From Pelecanus crispus (taxonomy: Eukaryota; Chordata; Aves; Pelecaniformes; Pelecanidae): a DNA stretch of 64,000 nucleotides. Under the pieces are notes generated by a model. It made no database searches and had not been told where the DNA came from. It saw only the letters and a program-made list of their open reading frames with translations. Within the stretch, counting starts at the first letter, position 1. Each line of letters opens with the position of its first letter. The position numbers and the translations under genes are program-made. The stretch is from positions 38,279,044 through 38,343,043 of the forward strand of contig NC_134649.1 in assembly GCF_030463565.1 (NCBI RefSeq), in the 5' to 3' direction. Below, one piece after another: positions 22,347 through 34,985 of this stretch.

Positions 22347-23357
22347 GTGAGTAGCCTAAAACAGTACTTGATTTACAGCAGCTCAGGACTTTACTGAAGC
22401 AAATGCCATTAAAGCTACTCAGCAGTGGGAGAAGAGTTAATAAAATATTTACACCTCAGCATAAATCAGAAAGGGATCATCTGTTGCTTTGTTAAAGATC
22501 TGCATATTGAATCTGTAAAAAAGCTGTCCCTGTTCCTTGAGTTTTCCTCAGCCTTGTCATTGATATTACTGCTGGTGCTATTTTAACTGCTGTCTAAGGG
22601 ATTATTTCTCTTTCACCTGTCTCTTGGGGGGTGAGGAGTTATTATCCACTGTGGAAGTAGGACTAGGAGCCACTTCTGTTGGATCCATGCTCATTGTCCT
22701 GAATGATCCGAGTGGAGGCTGAAATGACAGCATAGCTTTCATACACCAGTACAACTAGACAGCTGCACCCTTGGGACATGGACAGGCATGGAGACATCAC
22801 AGACCTTTCTTTGGACACATCTCCACAGTCCAGCAGAGACACCGGAGCTGGCTGTACACACCTCAGCTCTGATGAGAAAGCAGCTTGAGTGTGTGCAAGA
22901 CTGTGATAACACAGCAACACCACTTCAGCCCTCAGCCAGTAGGTCTGGGCAATGCTGTGCCATGTAGACTTACTGCCCCAGCCTCCTCTGGCTTGAAGAT
23001 CTCCGCTCTGTGCTCCATTCTGTAATGTAGATATGCTGGGTATCACCAGATCTCTTGTAGCACATGAACTGGGACATCCCGAGAACATATTTGGACCATC
23101 TACCCTGGTTCTTTGGTAGCTTCCTGTCACACCTGACTCTTGCAACTTCATGACTTCCTTGTGCTTGGAAGTCTTTGCTTTGTTTTTGTCATTGCAGATC
23201 GCTGCCTCCCTGCAAGAGTCACTCTAGATATCAGCAAAATTAGTCAATGGGGTTAATGATGGCAGTGGGCAAAAGACAAGGCCAAATTCCGAGCTGACAG
23301 GTTGAAATGGGATGAATCTCAGTGTAAATTTGATCTCTTTCTGGCAGATCCCTGACA

Positions 23358-23397
23358 TTGGAAAGTATACTGCAATGCTTTGGAAAGTATACTGCAA
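23358..23397. repeat. Tandem duplication, 18-base unit with period 22
   Basis: TTGGAAAGTATACTGCAA occurs at 23358-23375 and again at 23380-23397 without a mismatch, separated by TGCT. It is a small local duplication in intron 3. Confidence 0.85.
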
Positions 23398-24854
23398 GTT
23401 ACTTGGCTGAAGCTGAGATTCAAACCTGCCCCTAGATCTCCTCAAAAGACAGGGCTGCTTAATTTGAGTTTAAGATCCTGAATGTGGTAGAAGTTAGAGC
23501 ATGTGAGACATTGCACCATTTAGTCCGCGAGTAAAGGTAAAACCTTACTGAATCCAGGTGACCAAGGCTTCCCCTTGCACTTGCTCTCATGACTCCCTTT
23601 CAATAACAGCACTGCACTTATGTGCAAAAATTAACCTTATATTGTCCCTGAAAAAGAGAATTCCTAGTCCTCGGGACAGCTAGCAAGGAAAATAAATAAA
23701 AACCATGTGATTTTTCTGGACAATCAATCACATGCCATATTCAGGGCTGGCTTTACAAAGACAGCTGACCCACGCGGAAGTATGGTTGCTGACCACATGA
23801 GTCTCTTTCTCCCTATATAGGCACAATATTTCTAAGTGTTGATTCATTTGTTTTGATATACTTCCTTCTGAGTTGGGTGTAGGCTAGCAGGAGTCTGCAG
23901 TAATGCCAGTAGAATATGTCTCCATTTCTCTCTGTTTATCTGTATGGCATAAAGTTCATGAGAAAGGCGATGGAACAGGCCACGTGCCATCCACTCTGCA
24001 GCTGCTGAGAGTAGACCACAGACAATATATACAAAAAGTTACTGAACTCCGGGACACACAAGCAATTTGTTCAGAGCCACTGTGGGCCTACAAGAGGCTG
24101 CGGCTGCTCACTGTGCATGCTTAACGTCACGCCTTAGTTCCTCATTCCCTTAAAATTTTATAAAGGTTTTAAGAAGTAGAGTTAAAATAACAATATTTGA
24201 AGCAACAAACCTGGAAGAAACAATAAAACATTGTATTTACTGCATGGATTTGATATGGAGAATGCTTCTTCTGTTGATGGAGAAGGGCCTTTGGGGTGAA
24301 GGTTCCTGTCAGGCATTTTTTGTGCTGTGTAAAGAGACAGTTATCTGCTCTCCTTTTCCTTGAATATCTTTTTGACTAGAGAAGCATAAATATTTCATGG
24401 GTTTTTTTTCTATAGACTGATGTTGCTGGATTAATTAGTTCAATTAATACAAACCTGGCTGCCCAGGCCAGTTAACAACTTCATTCTCCTTGTCAAACCT
24501 ACAGTTTTCTTTGCAAATTCAGTTTGTTTTTTCTTCATCATAATGGGGAGAGGGTAAAGAGGAATCTGAAAGCAGAACAATGGAAACACAGTTGTGTTAG
24601 ACAAAGAACTAATTTAACTGAGCCTAGATTCACTGTAAGTTAGAAAGACAATTAACATATTTTAGGCTCTGTAAAATAATTTTTGCACCTAAAGAGGTAA
24701 GTGTTGAGGATAAACTTTGCTTGATGGAATATAGGTTACAGCCTGAGCTGGATGCCAGTGAGAGCTGAAGGACATAAACACCTCCATTGCCAAATTTGCT
24801 CAGATCAGACTGGGAAGTTTATAGCTTTCCTCCACCATTTTATCTATTCCAAAT

Positions 24855-24905
24855 CACTTCACCAGTGTGTTCCCCCTTTGCGTCCCATCTTTGGGTAATA
24901 TTAAT
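24855..24905 (+). repeat. Possible MIR-like fragment
   Basis: The order CACTTCACCAGTGTGTTCC, then CCATCTTTGGGTAATATTA, follows the MIR core loosely (cacttcacctctctg, a T/C stretch, then catctgtaaaatggg). The similarity is weak. Confidence 0.3.
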
Positions 24906-27900
24906 TATTCAACTGTGTTAGCAAAATAATTGTTTTCTGTTCCCCATCTCTAACAGTGGCTCTTAGTCTTATGAGCTTGGCGTAGATTTCCTGACCTGGA
25001 CATTTATTCTGGTTCTGGTATTCTCATGGATAAAATTCGCAATATAGACACATTATCCATGAGATTATTAATGCAGTTCCACAGCGTGGCTAGCATGATT
25101 TCCCAAATGAGTTAGGAAGTTACTAGGGCTGTAGTATGCATGACTTGACTGATTTATATTGTGTCTATCCTTCAGTCAAAAGAAGGAAAAATAATTTCCA
25201 TTTATATTGCTGAGTCGGTAGGAGCTTATGCACTGGCTCTAAATCTTGCCAAAGGCTGCTCTGCACCACTGTTTCCTGTTATGCAAGGCTTCAACAAAAA
25301 GGTTGGCACTTCACGGAGTAACAATATTAACCCAAATTTATGTCTTAGTATTGCCCCATATAAGGTATCACTGGCTCAGTTCTCAGCATGTCAGGATTCG
25401 TGCATTTACTCTTTCGGGTATCTCATAGTAATCCCAAGACCGCTGGACCTCGTAGATATGTATTAGAAATTTTCCACAGCAGTGGTGAAAATTTAATTCC
25501 GGAAGACCTCTTAACCCTACCTTACATCTAGTATTGTTAAATTGCTTTGTTTTGTATCAATTGCATGAAAAAGGAAAATTGTGTTTCTTGGTAATACAGC
25601 ATTTTTTTCTGTGATCTCTTATATGGTGTTTTTAATAGGCAGGTAACCGTTTCCCATGATTTCTGGGTTTACCTGGCATACAGCTTCATGAAGGCAGAGT
25701 TAAGGCTGCTGGGAAGACCTTGCTATACATTTCTGCAAGCCTTAGGTATTTTGAAATGACATCTCACTTTTTCAATTTCCTTTCTATATTACTATTATTT
25801 TATTATGGCAACATTCTGATGACAGAAAAAAAGACACAGACAGACATATTAGGTTATTTGCAATCAATTGAGGAAAGCCCTCTTAGAAGGAATACCCGTG
25901 GGAGATTCATCAAACTGGAGCGATACTGTAATTCTTCAGTCAGTTGCAGGCAGATTGCAGCTCCTTTAGTTATAATGCAGTATTTTTAGGGATCTGTAAA
26001 GCTGAGAGCTAAGGAAAACGAGAATAAAGGATAGAGAATGTGGCTTTGTTTTCGCATACCAAGCATTTTCAGTTCGTAAAGCACATGATGTTCCCGCTAT
26101 CCTCATCTCTCTTCCTATAACATCTCATTTGCTGAGATCTTATTCTCTATGGTTGCATCACATGGCCAGAGCCCAGAACAACCACAATTTCACCTTCAAA
26201 AGTACATGTCAACTAATAGCAGTTACAAAAGCATTTCCAAGATGCAAGGGCCACAAAAATGTATTTACGTCTCTCTCAGACTTTTTAACAGTAGTGGCAC
26301 TGGCCCTTTTTTTCTCTTGGACTTGCTGGTGCTTCTTGTGGTTACTGTGGCTGTTCTACTTGAAGATGAGGAAGGTGAAAAACTTAGCCCTAACCTGGCA
26401 GCAGTTCCTAGCCCTTAATTTGCTTGAGGACAGCCCCTCCAACCTCCTTCTCTCTCCAGACAGAATAAAACCTCTACCTGTCCTGGTACATGGAGATCTC
26501 CAACTCTTTGATCCTTTTTGAAGCTGTTGAATTTCCTATTCTCGAGTTATGTGTAACACCAGATCAAAGCAAAGGCAAAGGTTGCAGCTCTAACACCTTA
26601 TTCATATTCCTTACATGTTTCTACCTGAAGTTCAGCTCTCTTTTTCATCCCCACTGCTACTTTGTGTGTGGTGAGCATTTCTGATGGGTTAGCAGGTCTC
26701 TCTCAGACACCTACTGCTGCTTGTGCTCCCCATTAATTTTATCGCTGTTTTCTCTAGTTAACGAGGGACTTATTTCTAAAAAGTAGAAGATAACTGCAGT
26801 GGAGATTTTTAAATGCATCAAATATTAGCTGGCTTTGTTTTGGGTTTTTTCCAAGTGATTGCTATGTTGTTCTTGCAACTGTTAAAAGACCATTTTGTTG
26901 ATGAGAACAGAAGGCTTTTATTTATTCATAGCACTGGGAAGGATTGATCTACACAGAAAGGTTAAAAAGGACTAAACATGGTCAAACTGGGAGGGGGGAA
27001 ATGACTAAGAAGTATGTCAGCATTAATAAGAGCAAGAATTAGGGTAGCACTGTGAGTGAGAAGTAACAGCTCATGCACACCAGTGCAAGGGAACGTTCCT
27101 GGAGAGCAGTGCTCCCTGATGATGTGATCAGGCAGGCTTCGGGGCAAGCTCCAGGGATGGAGTCAGGAAAGCCTTGGCAAGTGCTATTCGCAGCTGGCGT
27201 GCTCACAGAGCAGCACAACTGTTCCTTGGTAACTGTTAGTGAGGCTGGGTGTGGGCCTGCTTACCCATGTTCTCTTTCTGCTTCCTCTGATTGAGTCTAC
27301 CTCACTAGAGCAGGAAAAGTTTAAACTGCTTTTCTGCAGAGACATAGGAAAGAATGGCACTCATTGTTTGCATTTCCTTTGACAAGAGGCTTACAATGGG
27401 TTGTGGGCATTTTTATATATTTTTTTCCAGAGCTCCTGGCCTTCAGCATAATATGTGAACATTGCTGGGAAAGAAAATCTTCCATATGCACTACTGGAAA
27501 TAATGATGGGTATGGACACATTAGCATTTGCAGGAGTGCAAAATGACTGTTCTCCCCATGAATCCTGTTCTTATTCATGCCCCCACAGCAGGAAGAATCT
27601 CAAACAGAACTGGGATTTGCTTGCATACAAAGTTGCACTACCTGAACCATACCAGCAGCTGTGCTCTGAGCAGTTGGACTGCTACTGATGCGCTCATCCT
27701 TAGACAGATGCTCTCCTTGGCTAGGAAAGAGAATATAGCACTAGCTGTGTACCTGTATTAGTGCATCCTCTTTTGGGCTTTTTCTGAAGTGGTGAAAGTT
27801 GTTCTTTCCAGAGAAATTCATAGTGCTGCCCAGCCCCATGCATAAATACATGTCCTGAACCTCCTACTGCATGCTGTAGGCAGAGCTCCTGTAGTAGGGT

Positions 27901-28252
27901 AGCATGGCTGGCAGGCAGTGACATCTGCAGTCATGCAAAACCAGAGTGTTTCCTACACACGAGTGTTGTGGGGAGGTGGAAGATGCTGTTACAGTTCACA
28001 GACTGGAGTGGTGACTGCAAGGGCAGGAGGAGAGTCAGAGCCCAGCTGTCAGGTTGAGTTCCCCTCTCTCTGTATTTCCTCTGCATAAAACCCCCCTCTT
28101 CAAGAGTCAGGAAAGTGCTTTCTCTTAATATTTTTACTAACGGTTCCAATCTAAAGGCTCTGAACCTGTTCATATTTGTCAGACAAGGACTGCTGCAGGG
28201 GCATTTGCCGCTGATAGTTTGTTAGGATTGTCAAGCAAAGAAGAAGGAAGTT

Positions 28253-28276
28253 CTTCAGATCTTCAGATCTTCAGAT
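28253..28276. repeat. (CTTCAGAT)x3 tandem repeat
   Basis: Three perfect copies of an eight-base unit sit next to one another in intron 3. Confidence 0.85.
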
Positions 28277-29480
28277 TAAACTTTGCAAGTACATTCTCTA
28301 TGGGGAAATTAGCCCTTTTGTTCTTCAAATTATCTCAACTTGTCTGTCTTTCAGTCTTTTATGATAATTCATTTGGAGTGGAGAGAGAGCTGCTAAAGGG
28401 TGATTAATCTGTCCCACCATGATACAAGTGTATGGACATAAATCTTTGTGCGTATAGCTCTGAAAACTGCTAGATTGAAAGCTCGTGACAGAGCAAAATC
28501 AACAGGAATATAAGGGGACACTTAAATGATTCTTTGACCCTTGATCCATGTTAAGTGTCATATGGACACATAAGCCCTGTCTGGAATTCATCCATTCTCC
28601 CCTTTTAACCTGGGGGAAGATTGATTTGTAAACACAGCTGCAATATCAAAAGCAAGCAGTGATGTCTGCTGTGTGGCATGTGGGCAGAGACAGAAACTGA
28701 GGGGACATACCGGAGAACAGTCAAGTCTCCAGTATATCCCATGGTCTGCCCTACCTTTCGTGCTCTCTCTTTTAAGCATCCTCTATAGGTTTCTCTTAGC
28801 AGGAGGATCCCAGAGGAGATGGCTCTTTGGGCAGAACACTGCCAGTAACATTTTATCCCTGTTTTGACTCCGTATTCGGTACGGTCCCAAGCCAGCCTAG
28901 CTCTGCCTAGCCTTTTCTTCTCCAGATGTTGAACGAAGGTAGAAGTCAGGCTTATCTGCCTTCCAGGGCAGTGGTGAGGAATGCTTAGCATGTGTGGGGC
29001 ATGCAGGAGGTGAAACCACAGAGTGTAATTACAGGGTGAGAGTGCAGATACTGCAGTACACCGTGGATTCCTTAGGCAGTGAGAAAACTCTAAGAACCTG
29101 GAGAAAAATCCTCTTATATAACAAATAGCTACTGAGTAAACTTACTTCTGCCACCCTTTTCTAACCCCATTTTGATTGTGGGGATTCTCATGTAAAGTGG
29201 GGCTGCAGTGTGCACTTCTCTCAACACAGACGTGAATTCTGAACTTAAAGACCAAAAAGCAAGATTAACTTGAGATGAACTGGGAGACCAGCCTGCCCAC
29301 CACTGATGAGCTCCAGCCAAAGTGAAGCCAGTCGCTTCTCACCTCCAGCTCTTCTGGACTGATGACTGGACTTGTAGCACTGGATCTCAGAGCAGCAGTG
29401 ACAGTTTGCTAAGGAAAACAGGTCATTCAGTTTGAGCCTCTTTAAAATGATAGGCAAAATGGTTCATACTGCTAAAAGAC

Positions 29481-31290
29481 AGAATCATAGAATCATAGAA
29501 TCATTGAGGTTGGAAAAGACCTTTAAGATCATTAGTCCAACCATTAGCCTAACACTACCAAGTCCATCCCTAAACCAGTTAAGGGTAGAGTAATACTTTC
29601 ATGTTTCCTGGCTTGGTGGCTGGATTATTTTTTAATGAAAGTAGAAACTAGGAATCATTAAGGTTGGAAAGGATCTCTAAGATCATCAGTCCAACCATCA
29701 ACCCAATACCACCATGCCCACTAAACCATGTCCCAAAGTGCCATGTCTACCCATTTTTTGAACACCCCCAGGGACGGTGACTCCACCACCTCTCTGGGCA
29801 GCCTGTTCCAACGCTTGACTACCCTTTCTGTGAAGAAATTTTTCCTAATATCCAATCTAAACCTCCCCTGGCACAACTTGAGCCCATTTCCTCTCATCCT
29901 ATTGCTAACTACTTGAGAGAAGAGACCAACACCCACCTCACTACAACCTCCTTTCAGGTAGTTGTAGAGAGTGGTAAGGTCACCCCTCAGCCTCCTCTTC
30001 TCCAGACTAAACAATCCCAGTTCTCTCAGTTGCTTCTCATAAGACTTGCTCTCTAGACCCTTCACCAGCTTTGTTGCCCTTCTCTGGACACACTCCAGCA
30101 ACTCAATGTCCTTTTTAAACTGAGGGGCCCAAAACTGGACACAGTATTCCAGGTGTGGCCTCAACAGTGCTGAGTATAGGGGGACGATCACTTCCCTGCT
30201 CCTGCTGGCCACACTATTCCTGATACAAGCCAGGATGCTGTTGGCCTTCTTGGCCACCTGGGCATACTGCTGGCTCATGTTCAGCCAGCTGTCGACCAAC
30301 ACCCCCAGGTCCTTTTCGGCCAGGCAGCTTTCCAGCCACTCTTCCCCAAGCCTGTAGCACTGCATGAGGTTGTGACCTAAGTGCAGGACCCAGCACTTGG
30401 CCTTGTTAAACCTCATACAGTTCGCCTCGGCCCATCGATCCAGCCTGTCCAGGTCCCTCTGCAGGGCCTTCCTACCCTCAAGCAGATCAACTGTCCCACC
30501 CAACTTGGTGTCATCTGCAAACTTACTGAGGGCACACTCAATTCCCTCATCCAGATTGTTCATAAAGATACTAAACAAGACTGGCCCCAAAACTGAGCCC
30601 TGGGGAACATCGCCTGTGGCCGGTCGCCAACCGGATTTAACTCCATTTGCCACTACTCTCTGGGCAAAGCCATCCAGCCATTTTTTTACCCAGCGAAGAG
30701 TACGCCCATCCAAGCCATGAGCTGCCAGCTTCCTTAGGAGAATGCTATGGGAGACGGTGTCAAAGGCTTTGCTAAAGTCCAGGTAAATGACATCCACAGC
30801 CTTTGCCTCATCCACCAGGTGGGTCACCAGGTCATAGAAGGAGATCAGGTTGGTCAAGCAGGACCTGCCTTTCATGAACCCATGCTGGCTGGACCTGATC
30901 CCCTGGTTGACCTGCATAGGCCTGTTGAGCGTACTCAAGATGAACCGCTCCATAATCTTCCCCAGCACCGAGGTCAAGCCTGACAGGCCTGTAGTTCCCT
31001 GGATCCTCTTTCTGGCCCTTCTTGTAGAAGGGCATCATATCGGCAAGCCTCCAGTCATCAGGGACCTCCCCTGTTAACCAGGACTGCTGATAGATGATGG
31101 AGAGTGGCTTGACAAGCTCCTCCACCAGCTCCCTCAGTACTCTCGCGTGGATCTTGTCTGTCCCCTAGACTTGTGAGCATCCAGGTGGTGTAGCAGGTCA
31201 TTATCTGCTTCCTCCTGGATTATCGGGGCTTCATTCTGCTCCCCAACTTTCTCAATGCATTGGACAAGCTCTTGAGCGCACTCTTTCAAC
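29481..31290 (-). mobile_element. CR1 LINE, 5'-truncated, minus strand (copy 2)
   Basis: Read on the minus strand, the element starts near 31290 (edge not sharp), passes through the ORF2 C-terminal half and ends at 29481 in repeated ATGATTCTATGATTCTATGATTCTGTC. It is about 1.8 kb, roughly 300 bases longer at its 5' side than copy 1. Long stretches are identical to copy 1, including a 171-base run, so both insertions are comparatively young or derive from the same source element. Its 3' untranslated region has the doubled tail, bridged by 29594-29650. It lies in intron 3, antisense to MGLL. Confidence 0.95.
29721..31200 (-). pseudogene. CR1 ORF2 reverse transcriptase remnant (copy 2)
   Basis: A 418-codon frame (29721-30977) is open from within the RT domain to the natural ORF2 end, LWDMV-stop. 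It includes [14 protein letters not shown] (motif A), [10 protein letters not shown] (motif B) and an intact FADD catalytic box at 30510-30521. Upstream, the reading continues in another frame ([19 protein letters not shown], then [10 protein letters not shown]) because of a one-base difference near 30977-30985. Further upstream (about 31090-31200) there are more ORF2 codons with a stop. The endonuclease and N-terminus are absent, so it cannot move itself, although the C-terminal half is better preserved than in copy 1. Confidence 0.9.
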
Positions 31291-34069
31291 TGGATAGTGT
31301 ATTTTCTCTTGCTTTCTTCCAGATTGCTGCATGAAGTTGGGCTCTATTGGTGATTATGAGATAGTACCTCCCAGAGGGGCCACACACCTCATGCAGGAAA
31401 AAAATGGTTTGGATACACCTCTTACAATACAATGATGCTGAAATGTGCCTATAGTTGTATCAGAATACAGTGTAGCCCAACCTCAGGGGAGTATCCTGTG
31501 GCATGACAGGCAATTGTTAAGTACTTCAGTTTTATTAAACAGAGGTGTGCATACAGTTATTGTTATTTTTGAGAAGCTCATTACAGACTTCTGCAGCCCA
31601 GTCTTGCTCTGGTGAATTCATCTCAGCAGTGAGTCTGTCACTTTAGCCCTTTATTCACCCTGGGATCATACAGTCCTGAATCTGCCTGCACCACATGGTA
31701 TCTTTCAGGGTAGTAAGCAGTGTTTCGGTTTGAGGAGAGCATCTACACAACAGCAAGAAAACGCTAGGTGAATCATGAAAGCAAATAACCTACAGTGTCT
31801 CGTGCTCTGGAGTAAGCCATAAGCTGGGACTTGGAAATGCAAGTGTGGCTTTTATTTTGTTTGTCTTGTAAAGGCAGATGAAACAATGCTGTCAAGACAG
31901 GAAATAGTCTTGATAAGAGCACAGCAAACTAAAAATAAAGAGACAGTAAGGCTGCACACAGCTGATGTATCTGACAGTGCACGCATAAGCCACAGTGGAG
32001 TGTTTTGGTTAAAACGTTTGGGTTCGGAAAGGGGCAGGGGATACTCAGAGGTGTTTCCACTCCACTCCACTCAGGGGATGAGACTTTCTTTGTTTCATGG
32101 ACTTCCCAAGAGTAATACTGGAGCCATGCTGATGTGAAAGTGGGGAAAACATGGTCCTGCACCTATCTTTTAGGCAAGGGGGTTTGGAAATTGTGACGAC
32201 TGGACATACCTTTAGCACTGACACATAGAAGCAAGAGAACCTGAGATCAGACATGTAGTGTCATCTAATGTGTGCTATGAAAACATATCAAACCAAACCT
32301 GGGCTGCTCAAAGCAATCTATTTGTTTATCTGACCAATTATTTTTTCAAGTCAGATCTAACTGTGGTATAATCAGTGTTATAAGATAGGCAGGTAAGTTC
32401 TGTGCTATAGCCCAGACCAGGGTGCAGGCATTGTTTCAATGCTGCTTCATCACTGCCTATATGTGGACATCAGTAGATGATCATGCTGGACTGCAGTAAA
32501 GATTGCAAAAGAGTGGTTATGGTTTCCTCAGTTCCCCCCAATTACTCTGCTCCTTCCAACTGCTCAACCATTTCCGCACTGCTGTAGATCCACCCTATAA
32601 CAATAAACAACAACATACCATCCAGTTGAACAGGATGTTTAGCCTGGCTGAGCTGAGCTTGCTCTTGATGCGGCAGAGGTGTGGGTTGAGGACACCCGAT
32701 ACTCCTGCCTTGTCCCATCCACCTGGCATGAGCCATTCTCTTTCCTCGCTCCATCAGGTGATGAGAAGACGGTGCTACAGAGCCAGCTCCCCTGGCTTTG
32801 CTGCAAGCCCACTTTATGAGGGAGTCCCTTTTGGGGCACACTGGGATCTGAGGAGCTGGCTTTTTACTCTGAAAGCAGTGGGCCATGCAATCTCCCGTAT
32901 TTCTCCTAATTATTCACTGCTTACTAATGAGCAGAGGGAGAAATGTCAGTGGGTCATTCCATGAGACAGTACATCTTCTCAGCAGCTGCTTCTTGAACAA
33001 AGCCTTGCTGTTGGCCTTCACACAAGGAGGCGTGAGGCTGTAACAACGGGCCCCAGTGAGAGGGGACGCAGCAATAGAAGGAACAGAGTGCTCCCTTTTG
33101 AGCACAACGGCTTTGAGTGTGGAGCTGTCAGCACTGGCCACCTTCCAGACCATGCTCCTCAACCTGTCACTGTTAACTGTTAACAGACAGACGGCATGAC
33201 AGAGGAAAGACATGTCATTCATTTGGGAAACTTAAAAGGCTTCCTTCTTCCCATGAGGCCTGAGTCCTTCTGGCTTCCCTTCCATGATTCTGCCTCTCAG
33301 ATGAGAGATACCCTCCAGGATAAAGAGGAGTAGGCCACTAAGTTTGTGTGGGGTGCCGATAATGTTGGGACTAAATGATAGGAATTTTGGATGGGTGGTC
33401 CTGATAATCAAGAATAAAAAAAAAACCATCCTTTATTTGGCCAAAGGGTTCACTTTGGTGAATAAGGGAAACTAAAGAGGAAATAACCTTGACTGAACTG
33501 AGCTCATTTTGTTTTACAACCTGTTGTTTTGCTGTCTCAAAGATCTGTGCAATTATCATCTGTTCTTAGTCTTTACATGTATAAATCAATCCCCACATCA
33601 AGGGTCAAATTCTGTTTTCACAGCTGCTCAGGTAAATCCAGGATAACTCTGTCACCATGTCAGAAAGCAGGTTCAGGCATGTAACTTGTAACTGCATTTC
33701 CTGTTAGTGAAGGAGGGTTGGCAACCTTGTGTAATGTTTTCAACAACTTACTTGCTCTCCCATAACCAGCTATGCTAGCTGTAGGAGTATGTCTGCATGC
33801 AAGATGGTTGAGGGTGGAAGGCCAACGACCAGATGGTTATTAAAGAGCTAAGACTGAGAGAACAGATCATTTCGTGTTGTTAGCTATGTCTATTATCTGG
33901 GGCTATTGGACAGACATCAAACTTGCTTCAAACTTTGTTCCAGGGGTCATTTCCTTTACTGACATCCATGGCAGGACATTAGTTCATATCAGCAAGGACT
34001 GTGGCCTCAAGAAGTGTCAGAGGAATCTGTACTCTTTAATGGAAAAAATAATAAGTAGACGTTGCATAT

Positions 34070-34985
34070 ACCATCAGTGGACCTTTTTCATTAATGGTGT
34101 GGATGATGGGATGGAGAGCACTTTCAGCAAGTTTACAGAGGTACCAAACTGTGGAAAGTGAGCATATGCTGGAAGGCTGCTATTCACAGGAACCTTGACA
34201 GGCTGAAGAAATGGACTGGTAGGGACCTTATGAAGTTTTAACAAAGGCGCTTCTGAAGCTCTGCATCTGGGGTGGAGTAACCCCATTCAGCATTAAAGGT
34301 TGGGCACTGAATGAATAGAAAGCAGCTTTGTAGAAAAGGACCTGGGGATCCTTGCAGACAAGTTGAACATGGGTCAACAGTGTGACCTTGTGGTGAAGAA
34401 GGCCACCACATACTGAGCTATATTGGAAAGATTATAGCCAGCAACTCAAGAGAAGTGGTTATTCTCTTCCATTCAGCATTTGTGAGACCACATCTGAAGT
34501 GCCAGGTCCAATTTGCTCCCCAGTGAAAGGAAAACACTGACACACTGGAGCAAGGCCAGAGGAGGCCTGTTCAAACAATTAAGAGTACTGGAGAACAAGA
34601 TGTACGAGGAGAGGCTGATAAAACTGGGTTTATTTAGCCTTGGAAGAGAAGGCTAAGAGGAGATCTTATTGCTGTCTACAAGTCTCCAGTGGGACGATGT
34701 GGTCACAGCAGAGTCAGACTCTTCTTGGAGGTGCATGGTGATGGGATGAGAGGGAACTGACACAAGTCACAGCATGAGAAATCCCAATTAGATACAAGCA
34801 AAAATGTTTTCACCATGAGGGCAGTCAAATGCTGGAGCAGGACCCAGAGGGGTGGGGAAATCTCTAGCCTTGGAGGTATTTAAAGCTCAACAAGGCCCTG
34901 AACAACCTGTTTGGATGGGAAACACTTTGAGTAGGGGCTTGAACTAGATAATCTCCGTACGTCCCTTCAGGCCTCAATTATTCTT
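34070..34985 (+). mobile_element. Old, decayed CR1-type LINE fragment
   Basis: Diverged blocks follow CR1 ORF2 order: a GVDDGMESTFSKF-coding segment beside the RT catalytic region (the FADD box itself is lost), then AAGGACCTGGGGATCCTTG, ATGGGTCAACAGTGTG, a GAAGAAGGCCA block, GAGGAGAGGCTGATAAAACTGGG, and finally a tail GGCTTGAACTAGATAATCTCC ... GTCCCTTCAGGCCTCAATTATTC. Stops and indels are frequent, so this is a much older insertion than the other three and of a different subfamily (the tail differs). Confidence 0.85.

Noticed and set aside
22663..23151. 162-codon open frame, minus strand, intron 3
   Set aside because: No recognised motif, low-complexity mix of residues, and frames of this length are expected about once by chance in 64 kb read six ways.
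26149..26418. Frame with a hydrophobic stretch then an acidic tail (looks like a membrane anchor)
   Set aside because: A second frame overlaps it with equal openness, there is no conserved motif and no splice support; T-rich sequence readily codes Leu/Val/Phe runs.
32503..32964. 153-codon open frame, plus strand, intron 3
   Set aside because: Long minus-strand frames overlap the same stretch and nothing in the residues is recognisable.
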